Source: Candidatus Eubacterium faecigallinarum (GTDB taxonomy: Bacteria; Bacillota; Clostridia; Oscillospirales; Acutalibacteraceae). Taken from it: a stretch of 64,000 nucleotides of DNA. The first letter of the stretch is position 1. Each line of letters opens with the position of its first letter. Made by a program: the position numbers and the translations under genes. Positions 43,719 to 51,843 of this stretch are shown in pieces. The stretch spans positions 34,672 to 98,671 of the forward strand of contig DXDN01000011.1 in assembly GCA_019115455.1 (NCBI GenBank). The letters run 5' to 3'. The notes beneath the pieces are model-generated. The model was not told where the DNA came from, did not search any database, and worked only from the letters and a program-made list of their open reading frames with translations.

Positions 43719-45380
43719 CTACTCCACTGCAATAATAAAGTAATAAATAGGCTGGCCGCCGTTTACAACGCTGATTTCAACCTCTGCGCCGTGTTTTTCG
43801 GCAAGCTTCTTTTCCACATTTGCCGCATCTTCTTCGCTGACGCCTTCGCCGTAAATAACAGTAATCAGTGAATGTTCATGCTTTTTAAACATTTTTTCAG
43901 TTGCTTTGCAGGCAATGTCAACTATATCGTTGCCGATAAATTTAATCTTGCCGTTGCAAAGACCCATTATCTGACCCTCGTGAACTGTCTTTCCGTCAAC
44001 CTCGCTGTCCCTGGCGGCAAAGGTTACCTGAGCGGTGGATACGGCATCAGCCGCCGCCATCATTGCCATCTGATTTTCCTCAGGATCGAGAGTTTCGTCA
44101 AATGCAAGCATTGCGGAGATTCCCTGGGGGATTGTCCTGGTCTGGAGAACGCGCACCTTTCTGTCGGAGGCAAGAGGAATGGTCTGCTCGGCAGCCATGA
44201 TAATATTTTTGTTGTTCGGCAGTACGTATACCGTTTTTGCCGGTGTGTTCATTATAGCGTTAAGAATATCGTCGGTGGAGGGATTCATTGTCTGTCCGCC
44301 GCTGACAATAACGTCTGCGCCGATATCTTTGAATAATTCCTCAAGTCCTTCGCCTGCGCACACCGCTACAAAGCCGTAATCATTTTCCGGCACAGTTACA
44401 GTGGGCTCGATAATCTTGTCGCCGTCTTTAACGCCAACCTCTGCATTTGCGTGCTGGTAGCGCATGTTGTCAATTTTAATGTTGATAAGCTGTCCGTATT
44501 TAAGAGCGGACTGAATTACATTGCCCGGCTCGTTTGAATGAACGTGAACCTTGATGATGTCGCTGTCGTCAACAACCACAACGCAGTCGCCAATGGATTC
44601 AAGATAAGCTCTGAGTTTCAGCGGATCTTTCTCTTTGGCGCTGTCTGATTTTTCAATTAAGAATTCTGAGCAGTAGCCGAATTCGATATCATCATCAGCG
44701 CTTGCAACAGCGGATTTTGACGGGGTTGAAACGGGGGTTACGCCTGAGCCTTCCAGCGGCTGAACGATTACGCCGTTGTGCCATACACTTTCCATTCCCT
44801 CAAAAATGAGAATGAGTCCCTGTCCGCCTGCGTCAACTACTCCTGCTTTCTTAAGAACCGGCAAAAGCTCTGGTGTCTTTGCAAGAGCATTTTTTGCAGC
44901 CTGGAGCGCTGCGAAAGCCACTTCCAGCGGATCGTCCTGAATTTCCGCCATTTCAACGGCGGCGTCCTTAGCCTCGCGAATTACTGTGAGAATTGTTCCC
45001 TCTGTGGGCTTCATAACCGCTTTGTATGCGGCGTCAACGCCTTCTTTAAAAGCATTTGCAATATCCTTTGCTCCGGCTTCCTTAAGTCCCTTAAAGCCTT
45101 TAGAAAATCCTCTGAAAATAAGGGAAAGAATAACTCCGGAGTTACCTCTGGCGCCTCTTAAAAGCGCTGATGCACAGCGTGCCGATGCTTCCTCCAGCGT
45201 GCAGTTGTCGGGCAGGCTTGCCATTTCCTTGGCGGCTGCGCCGATGGTCATGCTCATATTAGTGCCCGTGTCGCCGTCAGGAACCGGGAATACGTTGAGC
45301 GCGTCAACAGATTGCCTGCTGTTGGCAATATTGTTGGCGGCAGATATAATTGAATCTCGAAACATTAAACCTGTTATCAT
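43719..45380 (-). CDS. fakA: DAK2-domain fatty acid kinase catalytic subunit (YloV/FakA-like)
   Basis: Phosphorylates exogenous fatty acids bound to a FakB protein. The 553-residue protein has the DhaL-type kinase domain at its N-terminus, with NVFPVPDGDTGTNMSMT near 28-44 for Mg-ATP and GARGNSGVI near 95. Middle and C-terminal FakA domains include HVHSNEPG near 280. No FakB gene is in the window. The gene lies between yloU and recG, the order known from Bacillus. Confidence 0.9.
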   Translation of the reverse strand: MITGLMFRDSIISAANNIANSRQSVDALNVFPVPDGDTGTNMSMTIGAAAKEMASLPDNCTLEEASARCASALLRGARGNSGVILSLIFRGFSKGFKGLKEAGAKDIANAFKEGVDAAYKAVMKPTEGTILTVIREAKDAAVEMAEIQDDPLEVAFAALQAAKNALAKTPELLPVLKKAGVVDAGGQGLILIFEGMESVWHNGVIVQPLEGSGVTPVSTPSKSAVASADDDIEFGYCSEFLIEKSDSAKEKDPLKLRAYLESIGDCVVVVDDSDIIKVHVHSNEPGNVIQSALKYGQLINIKIDNMRYQHANAEVGVKDGDKIIEPTVTVPENDYGFVAVCAGEGLEELFKDIGADVIVSGGQTMNPSTDDILNAIMNTPAKTVYVLPNNKNIIMAAEQTIPLASDRKVRVLQTRTIPQGISAMLAFDETLDPEENQMAMMAAADAVSTAQVTFAARDSEVDGKTVHEGQIMGLCNGKIKFIGNDIVDIACKATEKMFKKHEHSLITVIYGEGVSEEDAANVEKKLAEKHGAEVEISVVNGGQPIYYFIIAVE

Positions 45381-45393
45381 AGCTTATCTCCAA

Positions 45394-45747
45394 TCAGTTA
45401 AGTGCGTCAATATAGACATTGACCTTTGATACTTTCAAGTCAGTAGCTTCCTCGACGGTGTACCTCACTTTGTTTACAATGCTTTCAACAATAGCGCTTA
45501 TGTTTACACCGTATGATACCGATATGTGCAGATCAATGACCAGATTACCGTTGACACTCTTAACAGACACGCCCTGATCATAGTTTTCGTGTGAAACTCT
45601 GCTTTTGATGGCAGATTTAAGGTTTTGGTACGGGCTGCTCACCATTCCGGTAACACCGAAACAGCTCTGCGCAGCTCTGCCAACAAGATTTGCGAAATAA
45701 TTATTTGTTATTTCAATGTAGCCGTTTGAATTCTCCAGCTTAATCAT
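45394..45747 (-). CDS. Asp23/Gls24-family protein (YloU)
   Basis: A 117-residue protein. Of two ATGs after TGGAGGT, the second at 45747 (MIKLENSNGYIEI) has the correct spacing. The Asp23 domain is complete: ANLVGRAAQSCFGVTGMV, then VIDLHISVSYGVNI and VESIVNKVRYTVEEAT. Family members bind the inner membrane face or the envelope stress machinery. It begins the yloU-fakA-recG unit. Confidence 0.9.
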   Translation of the reverse strand: MIKLENSNGYIEITNNYFANLVGRAAQSCFGVTGMVSSPYQNLKSAIKSRVSHENYDQGVSVKSVNGNLVIDLHISVSYGVNISAIVESIVNKVRYTVEEATDLKVSKVNVYIDALN

Positions 45748-45825
45748 AAACATACCTCCAGACCCACAGCTTGCAAAAAACTGCAAGTATTTATATTCAT
45801 ATTATATGTGCAAATAACTCTTAAA

Positions 45826-47313
45826 TCAAGAATTAAAATTCCAGCTTTCGATATTTGAGAAGAAATTGCCGTAATAACCCTGCATGTCGCCGTTCATCGC
45901 TTTGCTGTAGCATATCATTCCCTTTTTGTATGCCAGGGGAATGTACGGCATCTCCTCGTTAAAGGCAAGTATAAATTTGCCGAGCTCTTCCTCACCCTCA
46001 AGATACTGCCTGTATAAATCGTCGCATGACATGCTCTTAAGATTGATGCCGTATTTTGCGCCGCCGTCTTCGTCAAAAAACGGATAAAGGCACATGTCGT
46101 CAGACAGCTTCACTTCGCCGATATAGAGTTGAAAATTAGATTTTCTCACCAGCTGTCTGTATTGTGTTATGCTCTTGCGTTCGATGGTAACCTTGAAACC
46201 TACTGCCTCAAGCTGATTTTTCAGCAGGTTGGCGCAAGAAATTTTGTTTTCGTTGGTATCCACCAGAATAGAAATCGAAAGGTCGTCGCTGTCATATCCG
46301 CTCATGTTTATCATCTGAACGGCGTTGGCGGTGTCGGCGCTTTCCGGGAATAGGTTGATATCTCCTGCCGCGCTGAAATCCGGGTGAAAAACTGAAGTGG
46401 CAACATCGGCATAACCCGAATATGCGCTTTGAGCTATTACCGTTCTGTCAACAGCAGTGGAGATTGCCTGTCTTATATATGCGTTTGACGTTATCCCAAT
46501 GGTGGAATTTACACCTATGTATATAAGATTATTCATCGCCACAGCTTTTTTAGCACACGAAAGCCTTTTCGACGTGTCACTGCTCATATCTCTGAAGGCG
46601 TATGAAATGTTGCCAATATTTACCGCATTGTCAATTGAGTCGGCGGCGGCTATGTTCACCAGCGTTATAGTGCCGATATACGGGTCAAACCCGCTGTCTT
46701 TGTTGGCTTTGAGCACAACATCGTCTTCGGAATTTTCATATACATATCTTCCGCTCCCGATAGGGAATCCGTCTTCGCTGCTCCCTTGGCTGGCAATGGG
46801 GAATGTCAGCAGATTAACTGCGTAAGGGTTTGCGTAGTTCAAACTTATTATTACCGAATTTCCCTCAGCGTAAACCGAATTTATGCATCCCAGACTGCTG
46901 CCGTAGGCAGGGGAGTCCTTCGCCGCGTTTATCGAGTATACAACATCTGAGGTTTCAATGGCACTGCCGTCTGAAAATTTCAGCTGCGGGTTAATGTCAA
47001 TTCTCAGCGTTGTGTTGTCCGTAAAAGCATAGCCTGTGGCAATGTTCGTTACTGCTTCATAGTTTTCGTCAATATCAAAAAGGGATTCAAACACAAGCGA
47101 CGCCAGCACCTGATTGTTCTGCGTTTTTGCTTCAAAGGGATTGAGACTGTCCGACTGCGTGTAGCTCAGCTTAAAGGTCGTGTTGTCAATCTCCTTTGCA
47201 GTGGTCTGTACCGTAGCCGTGGTCTGCTCCTCGTCTGTATTAGAAGCGCATCCCGAAAAGCAGGAGATAATCAGCGCCGCCGCAAGTATCAGTGTGATTA
47301 ACTTTTTAAGCAT
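45826..47313 (-). CDS. ABC transporter substrate-binding lipoprotein, family 5
   Basis: A 495-residue lipoprotein of the peptide/nickel-binding SBP_bac_5 family. It starts at ATG 47313 after AGGAGGTAAAA. The lipobox is SCFSGC near residue 16-21. The family pattern is visible with FESLFDIDENYEAVTNIAT, then DGSAIETSDVVYSINAA near 110-125 and RQAISTAVDRTVIAQ. No permease or ATPase genes are adjacent, so it is an orphan binding protein. It follows the YmdB gene by two bases. Confidence 0.85.
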   Translation of the reverse strand: MLKKLITLILAAALIISCFSGCASNTDEEQTTATVQTTAKEIDNTTFKLSYTQSDSLNPFEAKTQNNQVLASLVFESLFDIDENYEAVTNIATGYAFTDNTTLRIDINPQLKFSDGSAIETSDVVYSINAAKDSPAYGSSLGCINSVYAEGNSVIISLNYANPYAVNLLTFPIASQGSSEDGFPIGSGRYVYENSEDDVVLKANKDSGFDPYIGTITLVNIAAADSIDNAVNIGNISYAFRDMSSDTSKRLSCAKKAVAMNNLIYIGVNSTIGITSNAYIRQAISTAVDRTVIAQSAYSGYADVATSVFHPDFSAAGDINLFPESADTANAVQMINMSGYDSDDLSISILVDTNENKISCANLLKNQLEAVGFKVTIERKSITQYRQLVRKSNFQLYIGEVKLSDDMCLYPFFDEDGGAKYGINLKSMSCDDLYRQYLEGEEELGKFILAFNEEMPYIPLAYKKGMICYSKAMNGDMQGYYGNFFSNIESWNFNS

Positions 47314-47315
47314 TT

Positions 47316-48089
47316 TTACCTCCTGATCAAAGCTGTGCTGACGGTTTTGCCGCTTTTTTCGTCAATTTCAAATAAACAGCCCTCCAAAACACACGGACCG
47401 TCATCGTTTGTGAACCTCACCGGCAGACCTGTTCTGAATTTTTCAATAACATTTTGAGGACTGACGCCCAGTATACTGTAATACGGTCCCGTCATTCCCA
47501 AATCAGTAATGTATCCCGTTCCCTGTGGCAGTATCTGATTGTCGCTGGTCTGAACATGGGTGTGGGTGCCGAATATTGCAGAAACTCTGCCGTCAACATA
47601 AAAGCCCATGGCTCTTTTCTCTGACGTTGCCTCTGCGTGAAAATCAATAACGATTATTTTAATACCGTCGCCGTTAATTTTATCAATAATTTTGTCGATT
47701 ACAGAAAAAGGATTTTCAATAGCGTCCATATATACGCTGCCCTGTAAATTGACAACAGCCACCTGATAGCTGCCCTTGTCGATAATGATGTATCCTCTTC
47801 CGGGAGCGCTGGGGTGATAGTTCGCCGGGCGTACAACAGCGCTGTTAGAATCCAGAAAATCATATATTTCTCTTCTTTTAAGGCAGTGATTACCGAGGGT
47901 TACGGCGTCTGCACCGCTGTCAAGAATATGGTTTGCGCTCTGCGGCGTTATGCCGTTGCCGCTGGCAGAGTTTTCTCCGTTGACGATAACAATGTCCGCT
48001 CCCAGCTCTCTTTTAAGCTTTGGCAGTTCTTTTCTTAAATATCCGCATCCCTGAGTGGATACAACGTCTCCGATAGTTAGTATTTTCAA
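47316..48089 (-). CDS. ymdB: YmdB-family metallophosphoesterase
   Basis: A 257-residue protein. TTG 48089 (MKILTIGDVVS) follows GGTGT; a frame running 26 codons further upstream has no ribosome binding site and would exceed the family length. Metal ligands are visible in TIGDVVS, NGENSASGNG, LGNHCLKR, DFHAEATSEK and GTHTHVQTSD. In Bacillus YmdB hydrolyses 2',3'-cAMP and influences biofilm and sporulation decisions. Confidence 0.93.
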   Translation of the reverse strand: MKILTIGDVVSTQGCGYLRKELPKLKRELGADIVIVNGENSASGNGITPQSANHILDSGADAVTLGNHCLKRREIYDFLDSNSAVVRPANYHPSAPGRGYIIIDKGSYQVAVVNLQGSVYMDAIENPFSVIDKIIDKINGDGIKIIVIDFHAEATSEKRAMGFYVDGRVSAIFGTHTHVQTSDNQILPQGTGYITDLGMTGPYYSILGVSPQNVIEKFRTGLPVRFTNDDGPCVLEGCLFEIDEKSGKTVSTALIRR

Positions 48090-48125
48090 ATTTACACCGG
48101 TTTCTATATAATTCTTTTTCATATA

Positions 48126-48154
48126 ATTATACAATAATAAATATCCAAAAACAA
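48126..48154 (-). promoter_or_regulatory. Predicted promoter of ymdB
   Basis: Minus strand TTGTTT at 48154-48149 and TATAAT at 48131-48126, 17-base spacer. Confidence 0.5.
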
Positions 48155-48158
48155 GAAA

Positions 48159-48187
48159 TTGACACAAAATTCACACTGTGTTAAAAT
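48159..48187 (+). promoter_or_regulatory. Predicted promoter of the LOG-family gene
   Basis: TTGACA at 48159-48164 and TAAAAT at 48182-48187, 17-base spacer. Confidence 0.55.
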
Positions 48188-48253
48188 TATGTCGTCATTT
48201 ATATATTATAATAAAGCCGATTTAAGACAATAATTCAATTTGCAGGAGTAGTT

Positions 48254-48835
48254 ATGAATATTTGTGTTTTCGGAGCAGCAAGCAATACGATTGATAAAAA
48301 ATATATGCTGGCAGTGGAGGAAATGGGCACGCAGCTGGCTCAGTCGGGGCATAACCTTGTGTTCGGTGCCGGCGGTCAGGGACTCATGGGCGCAGCTGCA
48401 AGAGGTTTCAAAAAAGGCGGCGCAAAAATTACGGGAGTTATACCCGAATTTTTTAAAGAAGCCGGCATTGAGGCGATTTATGATAAATGCGACCGTTTAA
48501 TATATACTGATTCAATGCGCGAGCGTAAAGCCGAGATGGAAAATCGCGCCGACGCTTTTGTAATCGTTCCGGGCGGAATAGGCACTTTTGAGGAGATGTT
48601 CGAGGTCCTTACGCTAAAACAGCTTGGCAGGCATAATAAGACCATAGCCGTGTATAATATAGATGGCTATTACGATTCAATGGAATCTATGCTCGACCAT
48701 TCAATAGGAGAAAACTTTGTAAAAGAAAGCTGTAAATTGCTTTACGGCATCTTTTCGGACCTTCCGTCATTGATTGATTATGTTGAGGCAGATAAGCATT
48801 TTGATTTAGACGTCAGCCAGCTTAAAGATGGTTAA
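48254..48835 (+). CDS. LOG-family nucleotide 5'-monophosphate phosphoribohydrolase
   Basis: A 193-residue Rossmann-fold protein of the TIGR00730/LOG family. ATG 48254 follows GCAGGAG. The GGQGLMGAAARGFKKGGAKITGVIP region near residues 40-64 and the PGGIGTFEEMFE motif near 107-118 are diagnostic; the latter carries the catalytic Glu. Plant and some bacterial members release cytokinin base from its nucleotide; in most bacteria the substrate is a purine nucleotide of unknown identity. Confidence 0.9.
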   Translation: MNICVFGAASNTIDKKYMLAVEEMGTQLAQSGHNLVFGAGGQGLMGAAARGFKKGGAKITGVIPEFFKEAGIEAIYDKCDRLIYTDSMRERKAEMENRADAFVIVPGGIGTFEEMFEVLTLKQLGRHNKTIAVYNIDGYYDSMESMLDHSIGENFVKESCKLLYGIFSDLPSLIDYVEADKHFDLDVSQLKDG

Positions 48836-48868
48836 TCCAAATAATTTTAAAAAACCTTAAAATAATGC

Positions 48869-48897
48869 TTGCAATAGTAAATACTTTGTGTTATAAT
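48869..48897 (+). promoter_or_regulatory. Promoter of tRNA-Gln
   Basis: TTGCAA at 48869-48874 and TATAAT at 48892-48897, 17-base spacer. Confidence 0.6.
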
Positions 48898-48939
48898 TCT
48901 TGCGTGCTCAAAAAGCGCACCACAGAATAAACGCAATAT

Positions 48940-49013
48940 AGAGGTATAGTGTAACGGTAACACTCCGGACTCTGACTCCGTCATTTAAGGTTCGAATCCT
49001 TATACCTCTGCCA
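48940..49013 (+). tRNA. tRNA-Gln (anticodon CTG)
   Basis: A 74-base cloverleaf. Acceptor AGAGGTA pairs with TACCTCT, the anticodon loop is CTCTGAC, the T arm contains GGTTCGAATCC, and CCA is encoded at 49011-49013. Confidence 0.92.
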
Positions 49014-49043
49014 TAAAGCGTTACCAAAAAAGATGTAACGCTG

Positions 49044-49072
49044 AAAAAGCCCGATTTATCGGGCTTTTTTTA
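49044..49072 (+). terminator. Terminator after tRNA-Gln
   Basis: AAAGCCCGAT and ATCGGGCTTT pair perfectly, followed by a T-tract. A second hairpin (AGCGTTAC/GTAACGCT) lies between it and the tRNA. Confidence 0.85.
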
Positions 49073-49181
49073 TTGCCATTAAGCAGAATATTATTTTACA
49101 AAATCATAGATGTTTTTATAACTTTTTCTAAAACTATAAGGACTCGAACTTTAAATTTTAAGTGTTATATAGTTAGTAGTT

Positions 49182-49387
49182 TTACTGACATATTAAACAC
49201 CAGAAACATTATCACTGATGTGGGGGAAAAAGTGCCGAATCTCAAGCGTTTCGGCAGACATTCCTCAATAGCTCAGTCGGTAGTGTTACTGACATATTAA
49301 ACACCAGAAACATTATCACTGATGTGAGGGAAAAAGTGCCGAATCTCAAGCGTTTCGGCAGACATTCCTCAATAGCTCAGTCGGTAG
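49182..49387 (+). repeat. Tandem 104-bp direct repeat ending in tRNA-Asn
   Basis: Copy 1 (49182-49285) and copy 2 (49286-49389) match over their first 102 bases, differing at one base. Each copy runs from TTACTGACAT through a GTGCCGAA/TTCGGCA hairpin to the first 22 bases of tRNA-Asn (ending in TCGGTAG). Only copy 2 continues into the full tRNA. Sequence just left of copy 1 (AGTTAGTAG) resembles the same tRNA part in degenerate form. Confidence 0.9.
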
Positions 49388-49441
49388 AGCATGCGGCTGT
49401 TAACCGCAGGGTCGTTGGTTCGAGTCCAACTTGGGGAGCCA
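49366..49441 (+). tRNA. tRNA-Asn (anticodon GTT)
   Basis: A 76-base cloverleaf. Acceptor TCCTCAA pairs with TTGGGGA (one G-U), the anticodon arm GCGGC-TGTTAACCGC gives GTT, the T arm is GTTGGTTCGAGTCCAAC, and CCA ends at 49441. The 5' 22 bases are also present 104 bp upstream. Confidence 0.95.
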
Positions 49442-49445
49442 CGTA

Positions 49446-49478
49446 GCCTTACAACAAATTCTGTTGTAAGGCTTTTTT
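49446..49478 (+). terminator. Terminator after tRNA-Asn
   Basis: GCCTTACAACA and TGTTGTAAGGC pair perfectly, followed by TTTTTT. Confidence 0.85.
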
Positions 49479-49537
49479 AATACCCAAAACTAACAATTAA
49501 ATATCAAATCGGGACTGTACTGTTTACTTCAAGCGTT

Positions 49538-49583
49538 AAGGGCGTGTAATGATTTAAGACAAATCATTGCACGCCCTTTTTTT
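49538..49583 (+). terminator. Strong hairpin in front of the accessory genes
   Basis: AAGGGCGTGTAATGATTT pairs with AAATCATTGCACGCCCTT over 18 positions with one T-G pair, and a T-tract follows. It lies 37 bases before the first accessory gene and may insulate it or act as an attenuator. Confidence 0.7.
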
Positions 49584-49619
49584 GTTTTCATTTTTAAATT
49601 ATCGGAAGGAAGAAACATT

Positions 49620-50081
49620 ATGACAAAATATTTCACAGAATCAGCACTTGAAAAACAGATGATGCAAATACCGAAGAATCCAAGGAAAGCGATTAGAAGA
49701 TTCGTTTCATCAGCTTTCCGCAACGATGTTCACAAGAGCATTTTTGAAAAAACAGTGAGCGAATATATAAATCGTGGGTATATTCTTTCAAACAGATTTC
49801 TCGCTGCTGTTTTTATTCTGTCTTCGGATGCGTTTTTGTGGAAACAGTGCAAATACAAAATTAAACCAAACCATATCGACTTTGATAACATCTCCATAAA
49901 CGGAGCGAAAACAAGGTCTTATCTTCTGTTTAAAACAGCAGAAGACATGGCTGCCAAATGCACCAATATATCAATATCGGATATATGTGAAAGAGACCTT
50001 GTCTCTAACGACTCACTGATAGTGATACTCGGTGCGGTATATATTTCAAGATACGGTTTACACTTTCTTGAAAACAATTAG
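49620..50081 (+). CDS. Hypothetical protein of the accessory element
   Basis: A 153-residue soluble protein starting at ATG 49620 after GGAAGGAAGAAAC. It is basic at the N-terminus (NPRKAIRRFVSSAFRND) and mostly helical, with no motif that I recognise. It is the first gene right of the tRNA-Asn terminators and belongs to the accessory region by position and composition. Confidence 0.6.
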   Translation: MTKYFTESALEKQMMQIPKNPRKAIRRFVSSAFRNDVHKSIFEKTVSEYINRGYILSNRFLAAVFILSSDAFLWKQCKYKIKPNHIDFDNISINGAKTRSYLLFKTAEDMAAKCTNISISDICERDLVSNDSLIVILGAVYISRYGLHFLENN

Positions 50082-50152
50082 GACTATTCCGTCAGTCTAG
50101 TCTAATGAAGAAAGGAGCTAAACCGTAAGCAACAAGGACAGACGGATTAGAA

Positions 50153-50205
50153 ACACACCGGAAAACTGTATGTCGCAATCCACAGAGTCGCAACTTCCGG
50201 TGTGT
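50153..50205 (+). other. Long inverted repeat in the leader of the DUF4314 gene
   Basis: ACACACCGGAA (50153-50163) pairs perfectly with TTCCGGTGTGT (50195-50205). The 31-base loop holds GTCGCAA twice. The stem ends ten bases before the AAAGGAG of the next gene. Confidence 0.5.
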
Positions 50206-50230
50206 ATATAAAAAAAAGGAGTGAAATTTT

Positions 50231-50554
50231 ATGAATGAATTTGAACGGCTGTCAAGAATAGCCGAACAGTTAAAAGAAGATTATCCAAAGGGTACGAGAA
50301 TCGTCTTGCTCAGTATGGGTGACGATCCCAGGCCCATAGAAAGCGGAACAAGAGGTACTGTGAAATTTGTTGACGATTTAGCAACAGTTCATTGTAACTT
50401 CGATAACGGTCGCTCTCTCGGTCTTGCATACGGTGAGGACAGATACAGAAAACTCACCGAGCAGGAAATCGAAGAAGAAAACAATGCAATATGCACAGAA
50501 GAAACAACGGACGATATTATTGATGACCAAAGCGGTCCGTCAATGTCTATGTAG
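50231..50554 (+). CDS. DUF4314-domain protein
   Basis: A 107-residue protein starting at ATG 50231 after AAAAAGGAGTG. The PKGTRIVLLSMGDDPRPIESGTRGTV segment spans residues 19-44, and a FDNGRSLGLAYGEDRYR segment follows near 57-73. Together they match DUF4314, a small SH3-like domain frequent in conjugative elements of Firmicutes. No function is known. The C-terminus ends in SMSM, a short Met-rich tail shared in style with several proteins of this element. Confidence 0.8.
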   Translation: MNEFERLSRIAEQLKEDYPKGTRIVLLSMGDDPRPIESGTRGTVKFVDDLATVHCNFDNGRSLGLAYGEDRYRKLTEQEIEEENNAICTEETTDDIIDDQSGPSMSM

Positions 50555-50592
50555 TCAGGAGGCGATAAAAAAGTAACGGGCTGTGAGGCCCT

Positions 50593-51843
50593 ATGTCAAT
50601 CAAATATCTTGATATGTATTCAGGTATAGGCGGATTCCGCTCGGCACTTGATGAAATCGGCGGATTTGAATGTGTAGGCTATTGCGAAATCGATAAATTC
50701 GCAAAGCAAGCCTATGAAACATTGTACGATACGAAAGGAGAGATGTACTTTGAAGATGCAAGAAATATCTGCCCCGACGACCTACCCGATATCGATCTTA
50801 TCTGCGCAGGATTCCCTTGCCAAAGTTTTTCACTTGCTGGAAAACAGCGAGGATTCGATGACACAAGAGGAACTCTCTTCTTTGAAGTTGCCAGAGTTGC
50901 CGCCGCTAAAAGACCTGCGCTTCTATACCTTGAGAACGTCCAAAACCTTCTATCGCATGACAAAGGATGGACATTTGAAACCATCCTCGAAGTCTTGGAT
51001 GACATCGGGTATGATGTCTCATGGACGGTGCTTAATAGCGCGAATTTCGGCGTCCCCCAATCCCGAAATCGAGTGTTCATTACAGGATTTCTTAGAGGAC
51101 GATGTGCAGGGGAAATATTTGCTTTCAGCCAAGCAAATCCTAAAACTCTTAAGCAAAGACTGCCCGGACGTGAAGGTAATCGAGTATACGACTCAAACGG
51201 ACTCGCAATAACTTTAACAAGCAGTGCAGGCGGTTTCGGCGGAAGAACAGGACTGTATATACTTCCTATCAAATCAAAAACCAAAATAGGATATCAATTC
51301 GCTCATTCAGGCGACAGTATAAACACTGCTTATGCCAATAATAACACAAGGCGCGGTCGTGTAGGTGAAGGAATAGCACATACAGAAACTACCACGGCGA
51401 CTTTAGCCGTATACTTAATTGATATGAATCCGAGTCCGCAGCTTACCGAACTTGCAAGGTGCATAACGGCAAGACAGGATTCGGGCATCAGTAACCGCAA
51501 GGGTGAGCATTCGGCAGTGCTTGTTATTGTAAAGGAAATAACGCCGGATGAAACCAAAGAATTGAACGGTATAAAGGCAGAAGAAAGCAATACAGATAAG
51601 ACCGCCGGGGTCATCATTTTATCTGATGAGGAAGATAATCAGTATATAGCATATATACGCAAACTCACACCGAAAGAATGCTGGAGACTTCAGGGGTTTA
51701 CGGATGAACAATTTAATAAGGTGAAAGCAATCGGTATGTCCGATTCGCAGCTTTACAAAATGGCAGGAAACGCAGTAACCGTTCCTGCCGTTTTTGCTAT
51801 TAGCAGAGAATTAAAACGAATATTTTACGGAGGTGTTAAATAG
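50593..51843 (+). CDS. DNA cytosine-5 methyltransferase
   Basis: A 416-residue C5 methyltransferase. Motif I is LDMYSGIGGFRSAL near residue 6, and motif IV is FPCQSFS with the catalytic Cys76. Motif VI ENVQN lies near 117, motif VIII QSRNRVF near 157, and motifs IX/X are RCITARQDSG and the C-terminal YKMAGNAVTVPAVF. No restriction endonuclease is adjacent, so it is an orphan enzyme that may protect the element. The target-recognition region (about 180-340) does not reveal the site. Confidence 0.93.
   Translation: MSIKYLDMYSGIGGFRSALDEIGGFECVGYCEIDKFAKQAYETLYDTKGEMYFEDARNICPDDLPDIDLICAGFPCQSFSLAGKQRGFDDTRGTLFFEVARVAAAKRPALLYLENVQNLLSHDKGWTFETILEVLDDIGYDVSWTVLNSANFGVPQSRNRVFITGFLRGRCAGEIFAFSQANPKTLKQRLPGREGNRVYDSNGLAITLTSSAGGFGGRTGLYILPIKSKTKIGYQFAHSGDSINTAYANNNTRRGRVGEGIAHTETTTATLAVYLIDMNPSPQLTELARCITARQDSGISNRKGEHSAVLVIVKEITPDETKELNGIKAEESNTDKTAGVIILSDEEDNQYIAYIRKLTPKECWRLQGFTDEQFNKVKAIGMSDSQLYKMAGNAVTVPAVFAISRELKRIFYGGVK

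Noticed and set aside
49182..49285. Possible CRISPR-like repeat
   Set aside because: There are only two copies in direct contact with no spacers, and each ends in a tRNA part; this is a tandem duplication.
50714..51211. A second plus-strand frame of 165 codons within the same methyltransferase
   Set aside because: It has no recognisable domain, no proper ribosome binding site, and shifts through the conserved motifs of the real frame.
50712..51284. A 190-codon minus-strand open frame inside the cytosine methyltransferase gene
   Set aside because: It has no ribosome binding site and lies wholly antisense to a gene with all C5 motifs; the composition of the real gene explains the open frame.
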